From Plantago elongata (taxonomy: Eukaryota; Streptophyta; Magnoliopsida; Lamiales; Plantaginaceae), in assembly GCA_036897095.1 (NCBI GenBank), contig JAYMSP010003178.1, forward strand, positions 1 through 20,759: a DNA stretch of 20,759 bases, read 5' to 3'. Below the pieces are notes generated by a model. That model was not told the DNA's origin and did not search any database. It saw only the letters and a list, made by a program, of their open reading frames with translations. Of the stretch, positions 7,687-17,730 are shown one piece after another. How positions within the stretch are numbered: position 1 is the first letter of the stretch; the number at the start of each line of letters is the position of its first letter. A program made the position numbers and the translations under genes.

Positions 7687-10600
7687 ATGCAGCCGATCAT
7701 TGCACGTCCCGGTTCCTACTGCCTCGCGCAGATCGACCGTCTCCAAAGCGCCGCCCTTGCTATCCCGAAACAGCACGCCGCACGTTCGAGAACCAAACTT
7801 ACTGACCAGCTCAAATCGCTTGCTTACCACTTCGCCAATGTTGGATCTCCTGTCTCCGACCAGCGCTTTGTGCTCCGCACCCTTGCAGGTCTTCTTGAGA
7901 TCTATTCCAACTTTGTCACCCATATTCAACAGAAGAAGACCTTACCCACCTTCTCTGAACTATGTTCTAGATTGAAGTTCCATGACACCACCTCTAGGGA
8001 AAGAGCTCGTGAATCTAGATCCTCCTCGATTTTTCTCTTGACTGACTCCTCTACCCCTCATCAAGAGAATCCTACTGCTAACCGGAATCCCAACAACAAC
8101 AATCGAAACAAGAAGAAGAATAATGACAAAGGGAATAACAACAACTCCAACAACACTCATGGTAAAGAGCAACCTGGGAACTAGCAACCAACAACAACAA
8201 ACTTAGCAGTTTCCCACTTGGTCGCCATGGGCATGCCCACCCTGGGCCGTCCTACCCTGCTCGTACCCCTTCGTCGCCGCATGGCAGCCCCCCCTCGGCT
8301 CCAATCAGAGACCCAACTCTGGTCAAGACATCCTCGATCCTCGATCTTCTCAGGCTTATCTGATGGATGCACCAGCTTAAGATTACGCGCCAATTAACAT
8401 CGATGGCGCTATGCACACGCTTTCCCTTCAACAGTCGAATGCTCAATGGTACATGGATACTGGTTCCACATCTCACATGACCGCCAATCCAAGTACTCTC
8501 ACGTCTTATTCAAATTCAAGCAAAAATTTTGGCATTATTGTTGGTAACGGTAGCATTATTCCAAGATTATTCCAATTCGCCGTTATGGTCACACTTCCCT
8601 TCCCCGCCTTACCCTCCACTGCATCTCAATAATATCTTGCATGCTCCAAATATCATCAAAAACCTTGTCTCTGTTCTTAAGTTTACCCATGATAACAATG
8701 TTTTCGTTGAATTCGATCCCTTGGTTTTTCTGTTAAGGACCTACAAACGGGTAAACGCCTAATGAGATGCAATAGTCCCGAGGAACTCTACCCTCTCGCC
8801 AACCATAGCTCGCCACCATTCGCCCTCTTAGCAGCTTCACCGAATACCTGGCACTCTCGCCTTGGACATCCGGGACCAGCTATTCTTAGTGCTGTTAGAA
8901 ACACTAATTTAATTCATTGCAATAAAGTTCGTTCTTCCTTTTGTCATTCTTGTCCTTTAGGAAAACATATAAAATTGCCTTTTTCATATTCTTTGTCATC
9001 TATTTCTATGTCGTTTGACATTATTCATAGTGATTTATGGACATCTTCTGTTTTAAGTTCTATGGGTCATCGCTAATATGTCTTCTTTCTTGATGATTAT
9101 AGTAACTACTTATGGACTTTTCCTATCGCACATAAATCACAAGTATTCTCTGTGTTTCTCTCTTTTCAAAAGCTCATTCGAACTCAATTTGAAAGAGATA
9201 TCAAAACCATTCAATGTGATAACGGTTGCAAATTTAATACGGGCAATTTCACACTTTTTGCAAAAATAATGGCCTTCTTTTTCGATTTTCCTGTCCCCAC
9301 ACCTCACCTCAAAACGGGAAAGCCTAACGTAAAATTAAGTCCATTAATAACATCATGCGCACCTTACTTGTACATGCAAGCGTTCCACCATTGTTTTGGC
9401 ATCATGCTCTTGACATGGCTACTTACCTCCTCAACATTCTCCCCACCAAAATGTTGTCTCTCTCTTACTCCCCTACTCACAGTCTTTTTCGGAAAACACC
9501 TTCCCACTCCCACCTTCGGGTTTTTGAATGTCTATGTTATCCACTTTTCCCTTCCTCAACCATTAAAAAGCTTCAAGCTCGTTCTACCCCATGTGTTCTC
9601 TTAGGTTTTCCTAGTAACCTTAGGGGATACAAATGTTACGACCTGTCAAGCAAGAAAATAATTAGTTTCTAACATGTTCTTTTCGATGAAAAATATTTTC
9701 CCTTTTCTACAGCTCCTAACTCACTACCACCCTCTCCCGAAATTCCTAACCCAACAATTTCGCCTCACCTCCTTCCCTATTTCTCTCCCGTAAACAATGC
9801 TGGTCAGACCAACAGCGGTCCAGCCACCGGATCTCCTAGCTAGCCCACTCCTGGTCCAGTCGCTCCCCCTCGCGATTCTCCAGCCTAGCGATCTGCTGGT
9901 CCAGCCGCTTCCCCTGCACGCGGTTCACCAGCCCAGCACTCAACTGGTCCAACTGCCGACCTCCCTGCCCGGCCCACTGCCGGTCGCAGCGTCCAACCCG
10001 TGCTAGAATCGGCTGTCTCACCGGTTCGAGCAGCCGCTCCCAGTCCTTTGCCTGTCGCAAACTCCACTCGCCCCCATCGATCCAACCCCAAATTTTTTAG
10101 CCCGGATTATGTTAATATGCACTCTACTATTTTGCCACTTCTGCGAAATCCTATTCGTGCTTTTCAGGATCCGAATTGGAATACTGCCATGCTAGACGAA
10201 TATAACACTCTTATTTCGAATAAGATGTGGGAGTTGGTTCCCCGTCCACCGAATGCTAATCTTATTCGTTCTATGTGGGTTTTTCTCCATAAAAGGAATT
10301 TTGACGGTTCTTTTGAGAGGCACAAAGCCCGTCTTGTTTGTGATGGAAGGTCTCAACAGGTTGGAATTGATTGTGACGAGACATTTAGTCCGGTCATCAA
10401 ACCAGCCACTATTCAGATTGTTATGAGCATTGTTTTATTCTCACTCTTGTTCTATTCATCAGCTAGAAGTCAAAAACGCGTTTCTTCATGGCAATCTTAA
10501 AGAAACCGTCTACATGCATCAACCCATCGGTTTCTAAGACAACACTCGTCCTGATCATGTTTGTCTTCTCAAGAAATCACTTTATGGACTTAAACAAGCC

Positions 10601-11687
10601 CCTCGCACATGGTACCAATGATTTGCCAACTTCGTTCGCACCATTGGCTTCTCCCACAGTTGCTTAGATCACTCTCTCTTTATCTATTCTCGTGGAAAAG
10701 ATATTGCTTATATTCTCCTCTACGTGGATGACATCATTCTCACATCATCTTCGGATTCACTTCGACTATCTTTTATGTCTCTTCTTAGTGCCGAATTTGC
10801 TATGAAAGACTTAGGTCCCTTCACCTACTTCCTTGGTATTTCCATTACCTATTCCTCGAACGGAATGTTTCCTTCTTAACAATTATATGCTACGGATATC
10901 ATCGAACGTGCTAGAATGTCCAACTGCAAGCCGAGTCTCATGCCCGTCGAAGCACTCGCCAAGCTTGGCGCATCGCACCGTGACCCATGTCCCAATCCTT
11001 CTCTATACCGAGCCTTAGCCGGTGCCTTACAGTATCTTACATTTCACTCGATCGGATATCTCTTACGCAGTTCAGCAAGTTTGCCTCCATATGCACAATC
11101 CGTAAGTTTGTCATATGAATGCTCTAAAACGCATCATCCGCTATATTCAAGGAACGACCGGATATGGACTTAATCTCTATAAGTCTACTTTCGGGTCTCT
11201 AATTTCCTATACTGATGCCGATTGGGGAGGCTGCTCTGATACTCGTCGATCTATTTCTGGTTATTGCGTGTTTCTTGGTGACAATCTTATTTCATGGTCT
11301 TCCAAGAGGCAACCTACACTGTCTAAATCCAGTGCTGAGGCCGAATAAAGAGCTGTCGCAAACGTTGTTTCGGAATCATGTTGGCTATGGAATTTGCTTC
11401 TCGAATTCCGATGTCCTCTCACAAAAGCCACAATCGTCTACTGTGACAACGTTAGCACCATTTACCTCTCCGGCAATCCGGTGCAACATCAACGCACCAA
11501 ACATATTGAGATGGATATTTACTTCATACGCGAAAAGGTAGCTCGTGGAGAAGTCCGGGTTCTTCATGTACCGTCTAGGTATCAAATTGCTGACATTTTC
11601 ACCAAGGGACTCCCTCGGATACCGGTTGACGATTTTCGAGCCAGTCTAAGCGTACGACAACCTCCTACTTCGACTGCGGGGGTGTGA
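7687..11687 (+). pseudogene. copia gag-pol polyprotein remnant
   Basis: Pieces in three frames follow the Ty1/copia order. The gag part (7687-8184) has a recognisable VGSPVSD region and an Asn/Lys-rich tail, but its N-terminal part is missing. The protease motif DTGSTSHMT lies at 8456-8482. The integrase zinc-binding region (WHSRLGH from 8849, CHSCPLGKH) and core pieces (HSDLW near 9030, CDNG near 9220) follow; the region of the catalytic Glu is frame-broken. Reverse transcriptase pieces run from about 10130 and include YVDD (10721-10732). RNase H carries TDADWGG (about 11207) and KHIEMD (about 11500). The final TGA (11685-11687) overlaps the first bases of the 3' LTR. At least a dozen stops or frameshifts (for example 8632, 9074, 9670, 10498, 10877, 11346) exclude a working product. 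Confidence 0.9.
11674..11684 (+). other. polypurine tract of the copia element
   Basis: CTGCGGGGGTG immediately precedes the 3' LTR, the position and G-rich composition expected of the plus-strand primer. Confidence 0.65.
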
Positions 11688-11838
11688 TAGACTAGATTAT
11701 TAGATTTGTATATATCTAGTATAGTTCTAGTATAGCAAAGATAGATATCTAGTATAGTCAGGATTCTTCCTTATTGTATTTGTATAAATACCCTATCTCA
11801 TAATGAATATAATCACACATTATTTCTATCTTCCCATA
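11685..11838 (+). repeat. 3' LTR of the copia element
   Basis: It starts TGATAGACTAGATTATTAG and contains three TCTAGTATAG units (about 11708-11757) absent from the 5' LTR. TATAAATA (11783-11790) is preserved. The end (CCATA) is inferred by alignment with the 5' LTR and by the possible target duplication that follows. Confidence 0.75.
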
Positions 11839-11965
11839 GTTCTAATCCCAGTACTAGATTTCCACTCCAAGTTCACTCTTCTTTCTTTCCACCTTTCTTA
11901 TTACTTTTTAGATTGGACAAACAAAATAATATTATTTATTTAATTATTCTACTTATATACTTATT

Positions 11966-12210
11966 ACTTATTACTTTTGAGTAAGTCTCTTTAGAGACGG
12001 TCTCTATGTGTTACATATATAGATAGACCTATATCCTTAAAAAGATCATCGATGTTTTCTCTCAAAACATCCATATTCTCAATATTATAGTTTCATGTTG
12101 TAAAAATATTTATTTCTTTAATAACATATACATATTTTTCAATTAATAACATGTTTTGTTTTATTAATAATATAGGTCGTCTCTAATAGAGACCGTTTCT
12201 CATAAAACTT
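11966..12210. mobile_element. small inverted-repeat element with GTCTCT hairpins (MITE-like)
   Basis: Two hairpins, GTCTCT-TT-AGAGAC (11985-11998) and GTCTCT-AAT-AGAGAC (12179-12193), lie about 190 bp apart. An 11-bp perfect inverted pair (ACGGTCTCTAT at 11997-12007 and its complement at 12186-12196) overlaps them, with looser TTTTGAG/TTTTATGAG similarity further out. The interior is AT-rich with no frame. This fits a MITE inserted in the right half of the hAT-like element. Ends are approximate and the superfamily is unknown. Confidence 0.5.
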
Positions 12211-12700
12211 TGTAATTAAGACTTTGTGATTACTTATTAGAAATTTTTCTTTCTAAAGATAATTTTACATCTTTTTTCAAAATTAATTTTCTTCAATACA
12301 AAAACACTATATAATAGATTTATGAATCTATGTGTTGCTCGGATTTTTTTTTACTACTATCCTTTTAAAAGAATGCTTGAAATAATTAAAAAAATATATA
12401 AATTGCTATTTACCAGGATAACATTACTAAAGCTCAAAAAAGTTTAATCAGATAATTTATTTTCATTATGCCTTAGCTGACCTAAATTTCTGGCTCCGTC
12501 ACTGTTTTGCTCGCTTTTTAAGAAAAATATATTGTATGTGGTTAAGAATGAGTTTGAGATAGAAAAGTATATGTGGGGTTAATAATGTATGGTTAAAGAT
12601 AAATTGTATTGTGGTGGTTATTTCCGTAAATGGAAAATTATTTCACTTTTGGGACGCCGAAAATGAAAAAATATTTTATTTTAAGTGGGACGAAGGGAGT

Positions 12701-13721
12701 CTTATTTTAATTTCACACTAGTTAATGGTCTTTTGATGCTCAACGGGGCATGAAAGAAAAAAGTAAAAATAAGAAATAAATACATTGTATAATAAAATGT
12801 TGAAGTTAGTGAACATGACGTCGCATATAAATACATTGAATCTCTTTCTTATCGCAATCTAAAGAGAGAGAACATGTAATTTATCACGTTTGAATATATA
12901 CATCTGTAAAGGTATAGAGGCTGATATATGCGAGAGATTACCCAGGACTTTTGTTTGTGGTCATAGCACAAATAATAATATCAAAATTGATAGGAATCTT
13001 ATGTGTAAGGTTCGTAAAATAATAATCTATAAAAAATGAGGACTTAAAAATTACTGGTTAGACTTGACTTCGTATTATGCTATTCGTACATGAAAAAGTG
13101 TAAGGATATACCCTTAGTAACATTATATATTGAGAAGCATAAAAAATAGGTACTGAAAATATATATATCTTAACTAATGTATATGATAAAATAAATTTAC
13201 CTTATAACTTATCGGAAACTTATTTTGTAAACCATATTTATTATAGTGTCGTACATCTTACCTTCATTGTCACATATTAGTACTTTCAATCACTTTCTAC
13301 TTGTAACTCTAGAGAGATTAAGATACAGTTGCATGTGACTAAATACATGAGAAGGTTGGTAGAGACCGACATAAGAGAGGGATTATCCCTGATTTTTATT
13401 TATTATCCTTGCAAAGCTGACTAATATAAAAACTATCTCCTAAACATAGAGAAAAAATTAGTCTCATTAGATGGGCTCATAGTAATTCAAGGGGAGAAAA
13501 CATTTCTACAAACATTCATTTTCAGATATCATTCTTGTTTCTATGATATGTTTCCTCAAATTAGTGACTATAAACCTTGTTCCACTACATAACCTAGAGC
13601 CGGATCCATATTTCTCAAAAGCATGATCATGCATCCAGCCTTAAGCACTATTTTATGATTAGGTAAGCCCGATAAATTAATAGTGTTCAATAATTTTACT
13701 GAAAATAATTATTCCAGTTCA
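12701..13721. other. AT-rich intergenic sequence, nothing recognised
   Basis: No open frame of note and no clear repeat boundaries. Two loosely similar stretches (about 12915-12965 and 13351-13410, both containing GAGAG..ATTA.CC) could be an old dispersed repeat, but the match is too weak to call. Confidence 0.4.
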
Positions 13722-15105
13722 TTAATTGTTTATTGCCTCGGTCTTGCTTATGCTATCAACACTCAAATACTCCATTGAATCACCAGGCATTTTGGACATG
13801 CCATCGTCATTGATATCATTGACCATTTCATTAGTCGGTGCAAGAACAACATGGTGATGAAGTATTCCATATCGAGAGTTGGAGCGTCTAAGTGATCCAA
13901 AAGGGAAGGATAAGTGGAATCTACAATTGTGAAGATAGGATAGTATGACATACTTCACGAATAGTATGTCATCAGGTAACTTGATGTCAAGGTTGGCCTC
14001 ATTGGGTTCTCTTCCAACCCAATCACCAACTTGTAGAATCTAATCGGCAAAATCTTTAGTTTCACTAACCTCAGCAGTTGATGATTCAGACTGAATAGAA
14101 AATAAAAGGTGTTAAATAAAAAAGAACACTATAAAAAAATAATTCATATGATAGTAAAGGAGAATTTTACAATTTACCTGCAATCGTATATTTTTTGTGA
14201 GCTGAAGAACCATGAATCCCACAATCTCGAAGAATATAGAGAGACATTTACAATATCATATATTCTACGTACCACTGGGAACAACTGACAAAATATGTCC
14301 ACCAAATACAACTACTAAGCCACTAAAAGGATCATCTAGACAATTCATAACATCTCTTAGACTCTTGTCAAGTGCCTCAAAACATTGTTTATTGGTCATT
14401 AGTGCCTCATCCCAGATTATAAGTTTGGTTTGCATGAGTAAGCCGGTGACATTAGAATCCGGCTTCAACTTGTTGCATGTTGATTCCTCATGACACTTAA
14501 TAGGAATACCAAACCTAGAATGAGCAGTCATACCTTTAGGTAGCAAGAGCGATAAATTATACCACTTGATGCTATTGAAATTACTATATCTCCTCTAGCA
14601 CGCAAGCTGGAACACAACGTCCTACAAATAAGAGTCATGTCGGTGCCACCGTAGCCGTATAAAAAGAGCACACCACCTCTACCCCTGTCAATTGCATACA
14701 CAATATTATCGTAAATTTTACTCTGCTCCCTGGTCAAACATGGGTACAATCCGTTGAATTTCGATCTCATGGCATCTTTGTCATATGACATCTCATCAAC
14801 TATAAACTAATTCGTGACGTTCTCAGTTATAGACTCATATGAAATTGGCATACACTCAACAAGGCAAGATTGTTGCAATTTGCTTTCAATAATTTCTCAA
14901 TTTCAAGCAATGTTGAGTTATGAATTTATTCATCTGTAAGCCTCAAACCTGAATTGCGAAACAAATTGAAATAAGCAATAAGTAAATGTATACTAGTTAA
15001 ATGTTTCGACACAATATAAATCTACTAACAAATTACCTGGATTATGAGAAGATTTTTACTGGTAGTACAAAATGTCGTCAGATAAGAAATTACATGTCTT
15101 GCTCC
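13722..15105 (-). pseudogene. PIF1-like / Helitron-type helicase pseudogene with two introns
   Basis: Reading leftward, the first exon (about 15105-15037) has LSDDILYYQ, then an in-frame stop. An 88-bp intron (14949-15036; GTAATTTG..TTCAG) follows, then exon 2 (14948-14178). Exon 2 has LTREQSKIYDNIV, a Walker A region reading GYGGTDMT (14636-14659) instead of the expected GYGGTGKT, so the catalytic Lys is lost, and Walker B LIIWDEA (14403-14423). A second 87-bp intron (14091-14177) leads to exon 3 (14090 leftward) with VGDWVGREPNEANLDIKLPDD and the LAPTNE..NDIND..YLSVDSISK region near 13730-13860. Damage includes stops replacing Gln/Arg-like and Trp-like positions, frameshifts near 14540 and 14265, and a three-residue deletion in the GGDFRQ-type motif. 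From family knowledge this is the PIF1-like superfamily 1 helicase found in plant Helitrons and related host copies. No Rep domain or Helitron end was seen. Confidence 0.85.
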
Positions 15106-15106
15106 A

Positions 15107-15190
15107 TACATGGGTCCCACATGGGCAGCAGCTGAAGAGAGTGATCATTGTACATGGGTCCACATGGGCAATAGCTGAAAAGAAGTACAG
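15107..15190. repeat. 44-bp tandem duplication at the helicase fragment edge
   Basis: TACATGGGTCCCACATGGGC (from 15107) recurs in nearly the same form from 15151, and each copy is followed by AGCTGAA-AGA-type text. The period is 44 bp. The helicase similarity ends right at this repeat, so it marks a breakpoint or rearrangement. Confidence 0.75.
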
Positions 15191-15509
15191 GTAGGGACTG
15201 TCCACTTCTTAGGCTATTTTCGTAGATGTGGGAGCTCAAACCAATAAAAAAAAGGTGGGGAGCTACTACAAATATATGGTCGCCATACGCACCCAAAATC
15301 GAGTTCCCTGTTTAGAAATGAATGGGGTAAAACTGTAGAGTAATAATAAAGGCCGACGTTATTGCCAGAACTATTTTTGTTGTTAACAGAGCAATTCTAA
15401 TATACTCCAAACAAGCCTTACTTAAATTATTAAAATTACTCTCATACCCTCTGACTTAACTATTTGCATCTTTATTAAATACAAACAATATAAAATTTAA
15501 GATCACATT
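15191..15509. other. unassigned spacer
   Basis: No gene or clear repeat is seen between the helicase fragment and the solo LTR. The 68-codon - strand frame at 15090-15296 overlaps the tandem duplication and has no recognisable domain. Confidence 0.4.
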
Positions 15510-15514
15510 GATTC
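15510..15514. repeat. left target-site duplication GATTC
   Basis: GATTC here matches GATTC at 17351-17355 exactly; 5 bp is the usual duplication length for LTR retrotransposons. Confidence 0.6.
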
Positions 15515-17350
15515 TGTAGCGCCCCGATTTTTAAAAATACGAACTAAGAAAAATACGGCTCGCGCTAATTCTTGTGCTTTGAAATTCGACGAACTTAGAC
15601 ATTTAAAATTAAAAACGTAGATCGACGACTCGACCGTCCTTAAACATGACATGCAAATTCTTGAAATAAGTTCGTGAACTAATAGAATTATGCAGCGGAA
15701 TTAGAAATAATAAAATCTTGCAAAAATACAAAGTGTTTGAAATCATGAAACTTAAATAATGTCAAGAGTCTCTTGATATTGATCACTGCTCCAACAACAC
15801 TCTATTCCAAGCTCGGCATCAAACCTAAAATCTATATTTAGAAAGGGTCAGTGGTGACCACTGACTAAGCAAGTTCCATGCACGTGTTATGACTTAAGTT
15901 CCATCTTCTTGTCTTTTAAGTCTTTTTAATCTTGCTTAATGCAATGCAACCTGAGACTTGACTCTAAACCCTTGAACGTGTTCTCTTAAAAACTCTTTAA
16001 CTTGACTTGAAACTTGACATGGAACTTTCTCTTAAAATGTCTTAAAACTATGACATGATCGTGAGCTCACTTGGCATCACAAGGTCCTATACCAACCCAT
16101 GGTGACCTCTTAAAACTCTTAAAACACGGGTAGAGGCACTAATCACACTCTAGCTGATACTCTTGAAATGCCACAAATGCTTAGGGCGGTGCCTTACGAG
16201 CCCTTACTGTTCTTTAAACTTTAAACTTGTAATACTTTAAACTCTTAACATATTCTTAAAGTGAATGCATGCTATCTAAACTTTAACTCATGAATGTATA
16301 AATTATGGTGTGTTCATAACATGATACGCACTAGCATAAACTGTTAACTAAAAGCTTACTAAACATTACTCCAACATATAGGAAATCCCATCATGATAAG
16401 CTTGTAAAATGAAACCACTTAAAAGTAAGAATACATTAATCAATAGAATATATTTATTACTAACACACAATTATGCATATAATCTGTCGAGTTGAATGAG
16501 TACAAACAATTCATGAAATTCTTCACAAGTCTGAGCACAAGTATGTTCTGATGTTACATATAAGATCACACAAGGTAGAGCAATGAAATCCTTAGCAAAA
16601 TACTATGACCCTTTAAATTATTTGGCCACTGGAGAACCTTCTGATGGATCAATCTAAGAACAACATGGCACCTCACAATACCATCAATCAATTACCGCAA
16701 GTTTGTCATATAATTATGATCAATTATCATCATCTAACCATGTAAACCAGAATGAATCTTGGACAATTATGATTAAACACATAATCAATTTATAAGGAAC
16801 TTAGATGAACACCAATGAAACTTGCAACAAAGAAGACATAATCAACAACATTATCAACACGTGAACATGAATGCAAGTCCTATGAGAACTTGTTTGAAAG
16901 AGAACAAATATGACAAACAAGGATCGATGTGGGTTGGAAAATGACTCTGTTCGACTCGTTTTTCAGAATGATTGAGACATCAAATTGGAGATCCCTCCAG
17001 CGACAGTGTAGAATGGTGTGTTTGGAATCTTATCTCCAAAAATTAGTTCGCTCCTACGGTTAAATAACCGGGAATCAAGTTTTGAACAAGACTGCGTCTA
17101 GCAGAATTTTTATGCGTGGAACAAGATAGTTTTTGGCTAAAAGATTATCTTTCAAATCTCTCGGGTTCTTGGGGGAAGATTAGGGTTTGAATGGACTTTC
17201 AAAGAGAATGGTCTTGGACTTTGATAAATATTTGGTTGGACAATGTTACACGTCATAAAATTTGGTCCAAGAATACTTACGAACTCCGTTTTGACGAACG
17301 GTTTGTTTTAAAAGGTGCATGTTCGAAAAATCAATTTTCGGGCTGTTATA
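15515..17350 (-). mobile_element. probable solo LTR (Ty3/gypsy-like), 1836 bp
   Basis: The left end TGTAGCGCCCCGATT and right end TTTTCGGGCTGTTATA have the palindromic TGTA..CCCCG / CGGG..TTACA look of many plant gypsy LTRs; the last TACA has become TATA. Perfect 5-bp direct repeats GATTC flank the unit (15510-15514 and 17351-17355). There is no gag-pol frame, primer-binding site or polypurine tract inside, which fits a solo LTR left by recombination. The - strand orientation is favoured by text near the left end (a CCGCTGCA stretch before the terminal GGGGCGCTACA) that I recall from gypsy LTR 3' ends, but it is not certain. The 74-codon frame at 17191-17415 crosses the LTR border and is not a gene. 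Confidence 0.6.
15847..15865. repeat. 19-bp perfect palindrome
   Basis: GTCAGTGGT-G-ACCACTGAC, nine-base arms around one base, inside the solo LTR. It could be a protein-binding site or form a hairpin in the transcript; no known motif is recognised. Confidence 0.95.
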
Positions 17351-17355
17351 GATTC
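17351..17355. repeat. right target-site duplication GATTC
   Basis: Direct copy of 15510-15514, immediately after the inferred LTR end. Confidence 0.6.
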
Positions 17356-17730
17356 TCTAATTATGGAATCAATATATTTTACTTCATCAATAGCGAAGTT
17401 CAGATAAAATCATGAAAAAGACGAATGTATATAAAATTCATATAACAAAGTTCCAGCATAAAATAAAATTAGTTTGCATCATCCCCTGCTCTGTTCCTCA
17501 TGTCCTACATAAAGCTATCAACGAAACACAACTCCAAAACCAGACAATTGCATGTCGGCCTGAAACCAAATCCACATGTATGTTGTATTAGACTATATAT
17601 AACCGCTACTTAATTCATTCCAAAACCATGGTACCTTTTTCACATGAAAATAAAAATAATAATTGTAATAATGATAATAAGTACTCCTCTATAATTCAAT
17701 ATATAATAATTAAAAAAATGTTATTAACAC
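17356..17730. other. AT-rich spacer, nothing recognised
   Basis: No gene or clear element end. It lies between the solo LTR and the MULE pseudogene and may contain the lost downstream part of the latter. Confidence 0.4.

Larger units (their letters stand above)
7476..11838 (+). mobile_element. decayed Ty1/copia LTR retrotransposon
   Basis: Short LTRs (7476-7577 and 11685-11838) flank a broken gag-pol in the copia order protease, integrase, reverse transcriptase, RNase H. A degenerate primer-binding site follows the left LTR, and a polypurine tract abuts the right LTR. A possible 5-bp target duplication GTTTT (7471-7475) / GTTCT (11839-11843) has one mismatch. Total length is about 4.36 kb, close to small copia elements of the Ale/Retrofit kind (lineage from memory). 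Many stops and frameshifts and diverged LTRs make it old and inactive. Confidence 0.9.
7370..12504. mobile_element. hAT-like DNA element hosting the copia insertion (middle layer of nest)
   Basis: The left end CATTGGCGGAGC (7370-7381) and the reverse complement of the right end (12493-12504, CAGTGACGGAGC) match at 10 of 12 positions. Directly outside lie TTTTGCAC (7362-7369) and TTTTGCTC (12505-12512), an 8-bp duplication with 7 of 8 matching; 8 bp is the hallmark of hAT insertion. Subterminal text is also similar (AGGTTAGGCAAG on the left, AGGTCAGCTAAGGC on the right, reverse strand). Without the copia (7476-11838) only about 770 bp remain and no transposase is visible, so it is non-autonomous. 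The superfamily call rests on the 8-bp duplication and the TIR shape. Confidence 0.6.
7330..12700. mobile_element. Stowaway-like MITE, split by later insertions (outer layer of nest)
   Basis: The right part (12505-12700) ends in GGGACGAAGGGAGT (12687-12700), which resembles the inverted-repeat end (CTCCCTCCGTCCC type) of plant Stowaway MITEs. The left part (about 7330-7369) starts ATCCGTTCCATTAATA, a plausible decayed opposite end. The two parts together would form a MITE of roughly 235 bp, a normal size. The left end is poorly preserved and a TA target duplication could not be confirmed, so this is moderate at best. Confidence 0.4.

Noticed and set aside
9836..10091. Two overlapping - strand frames rich in Arg, Gly and Gln.
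   Set aside because: Shadows of the proline-rich linker of the copia polyprotein on the + strand.
12915..13410. Two loosely similar stretches suggesting a diverged tandem repeat.
   Set aside because: Similarity is patchy and could be chance in AT-rich sequence; no consistent period.
14212..14493. 93-codon + strand frame.
   Set aside because: Antisense shadow of the helicase pseudogene, whose - strand translation contains the Walker B motif.
15090..15296. 68-codon - strand frame overlapping the 44-bp tandem duplication.
   Set aside because: Repeated peptide caused by the duplication, with no similarity to any family I know.
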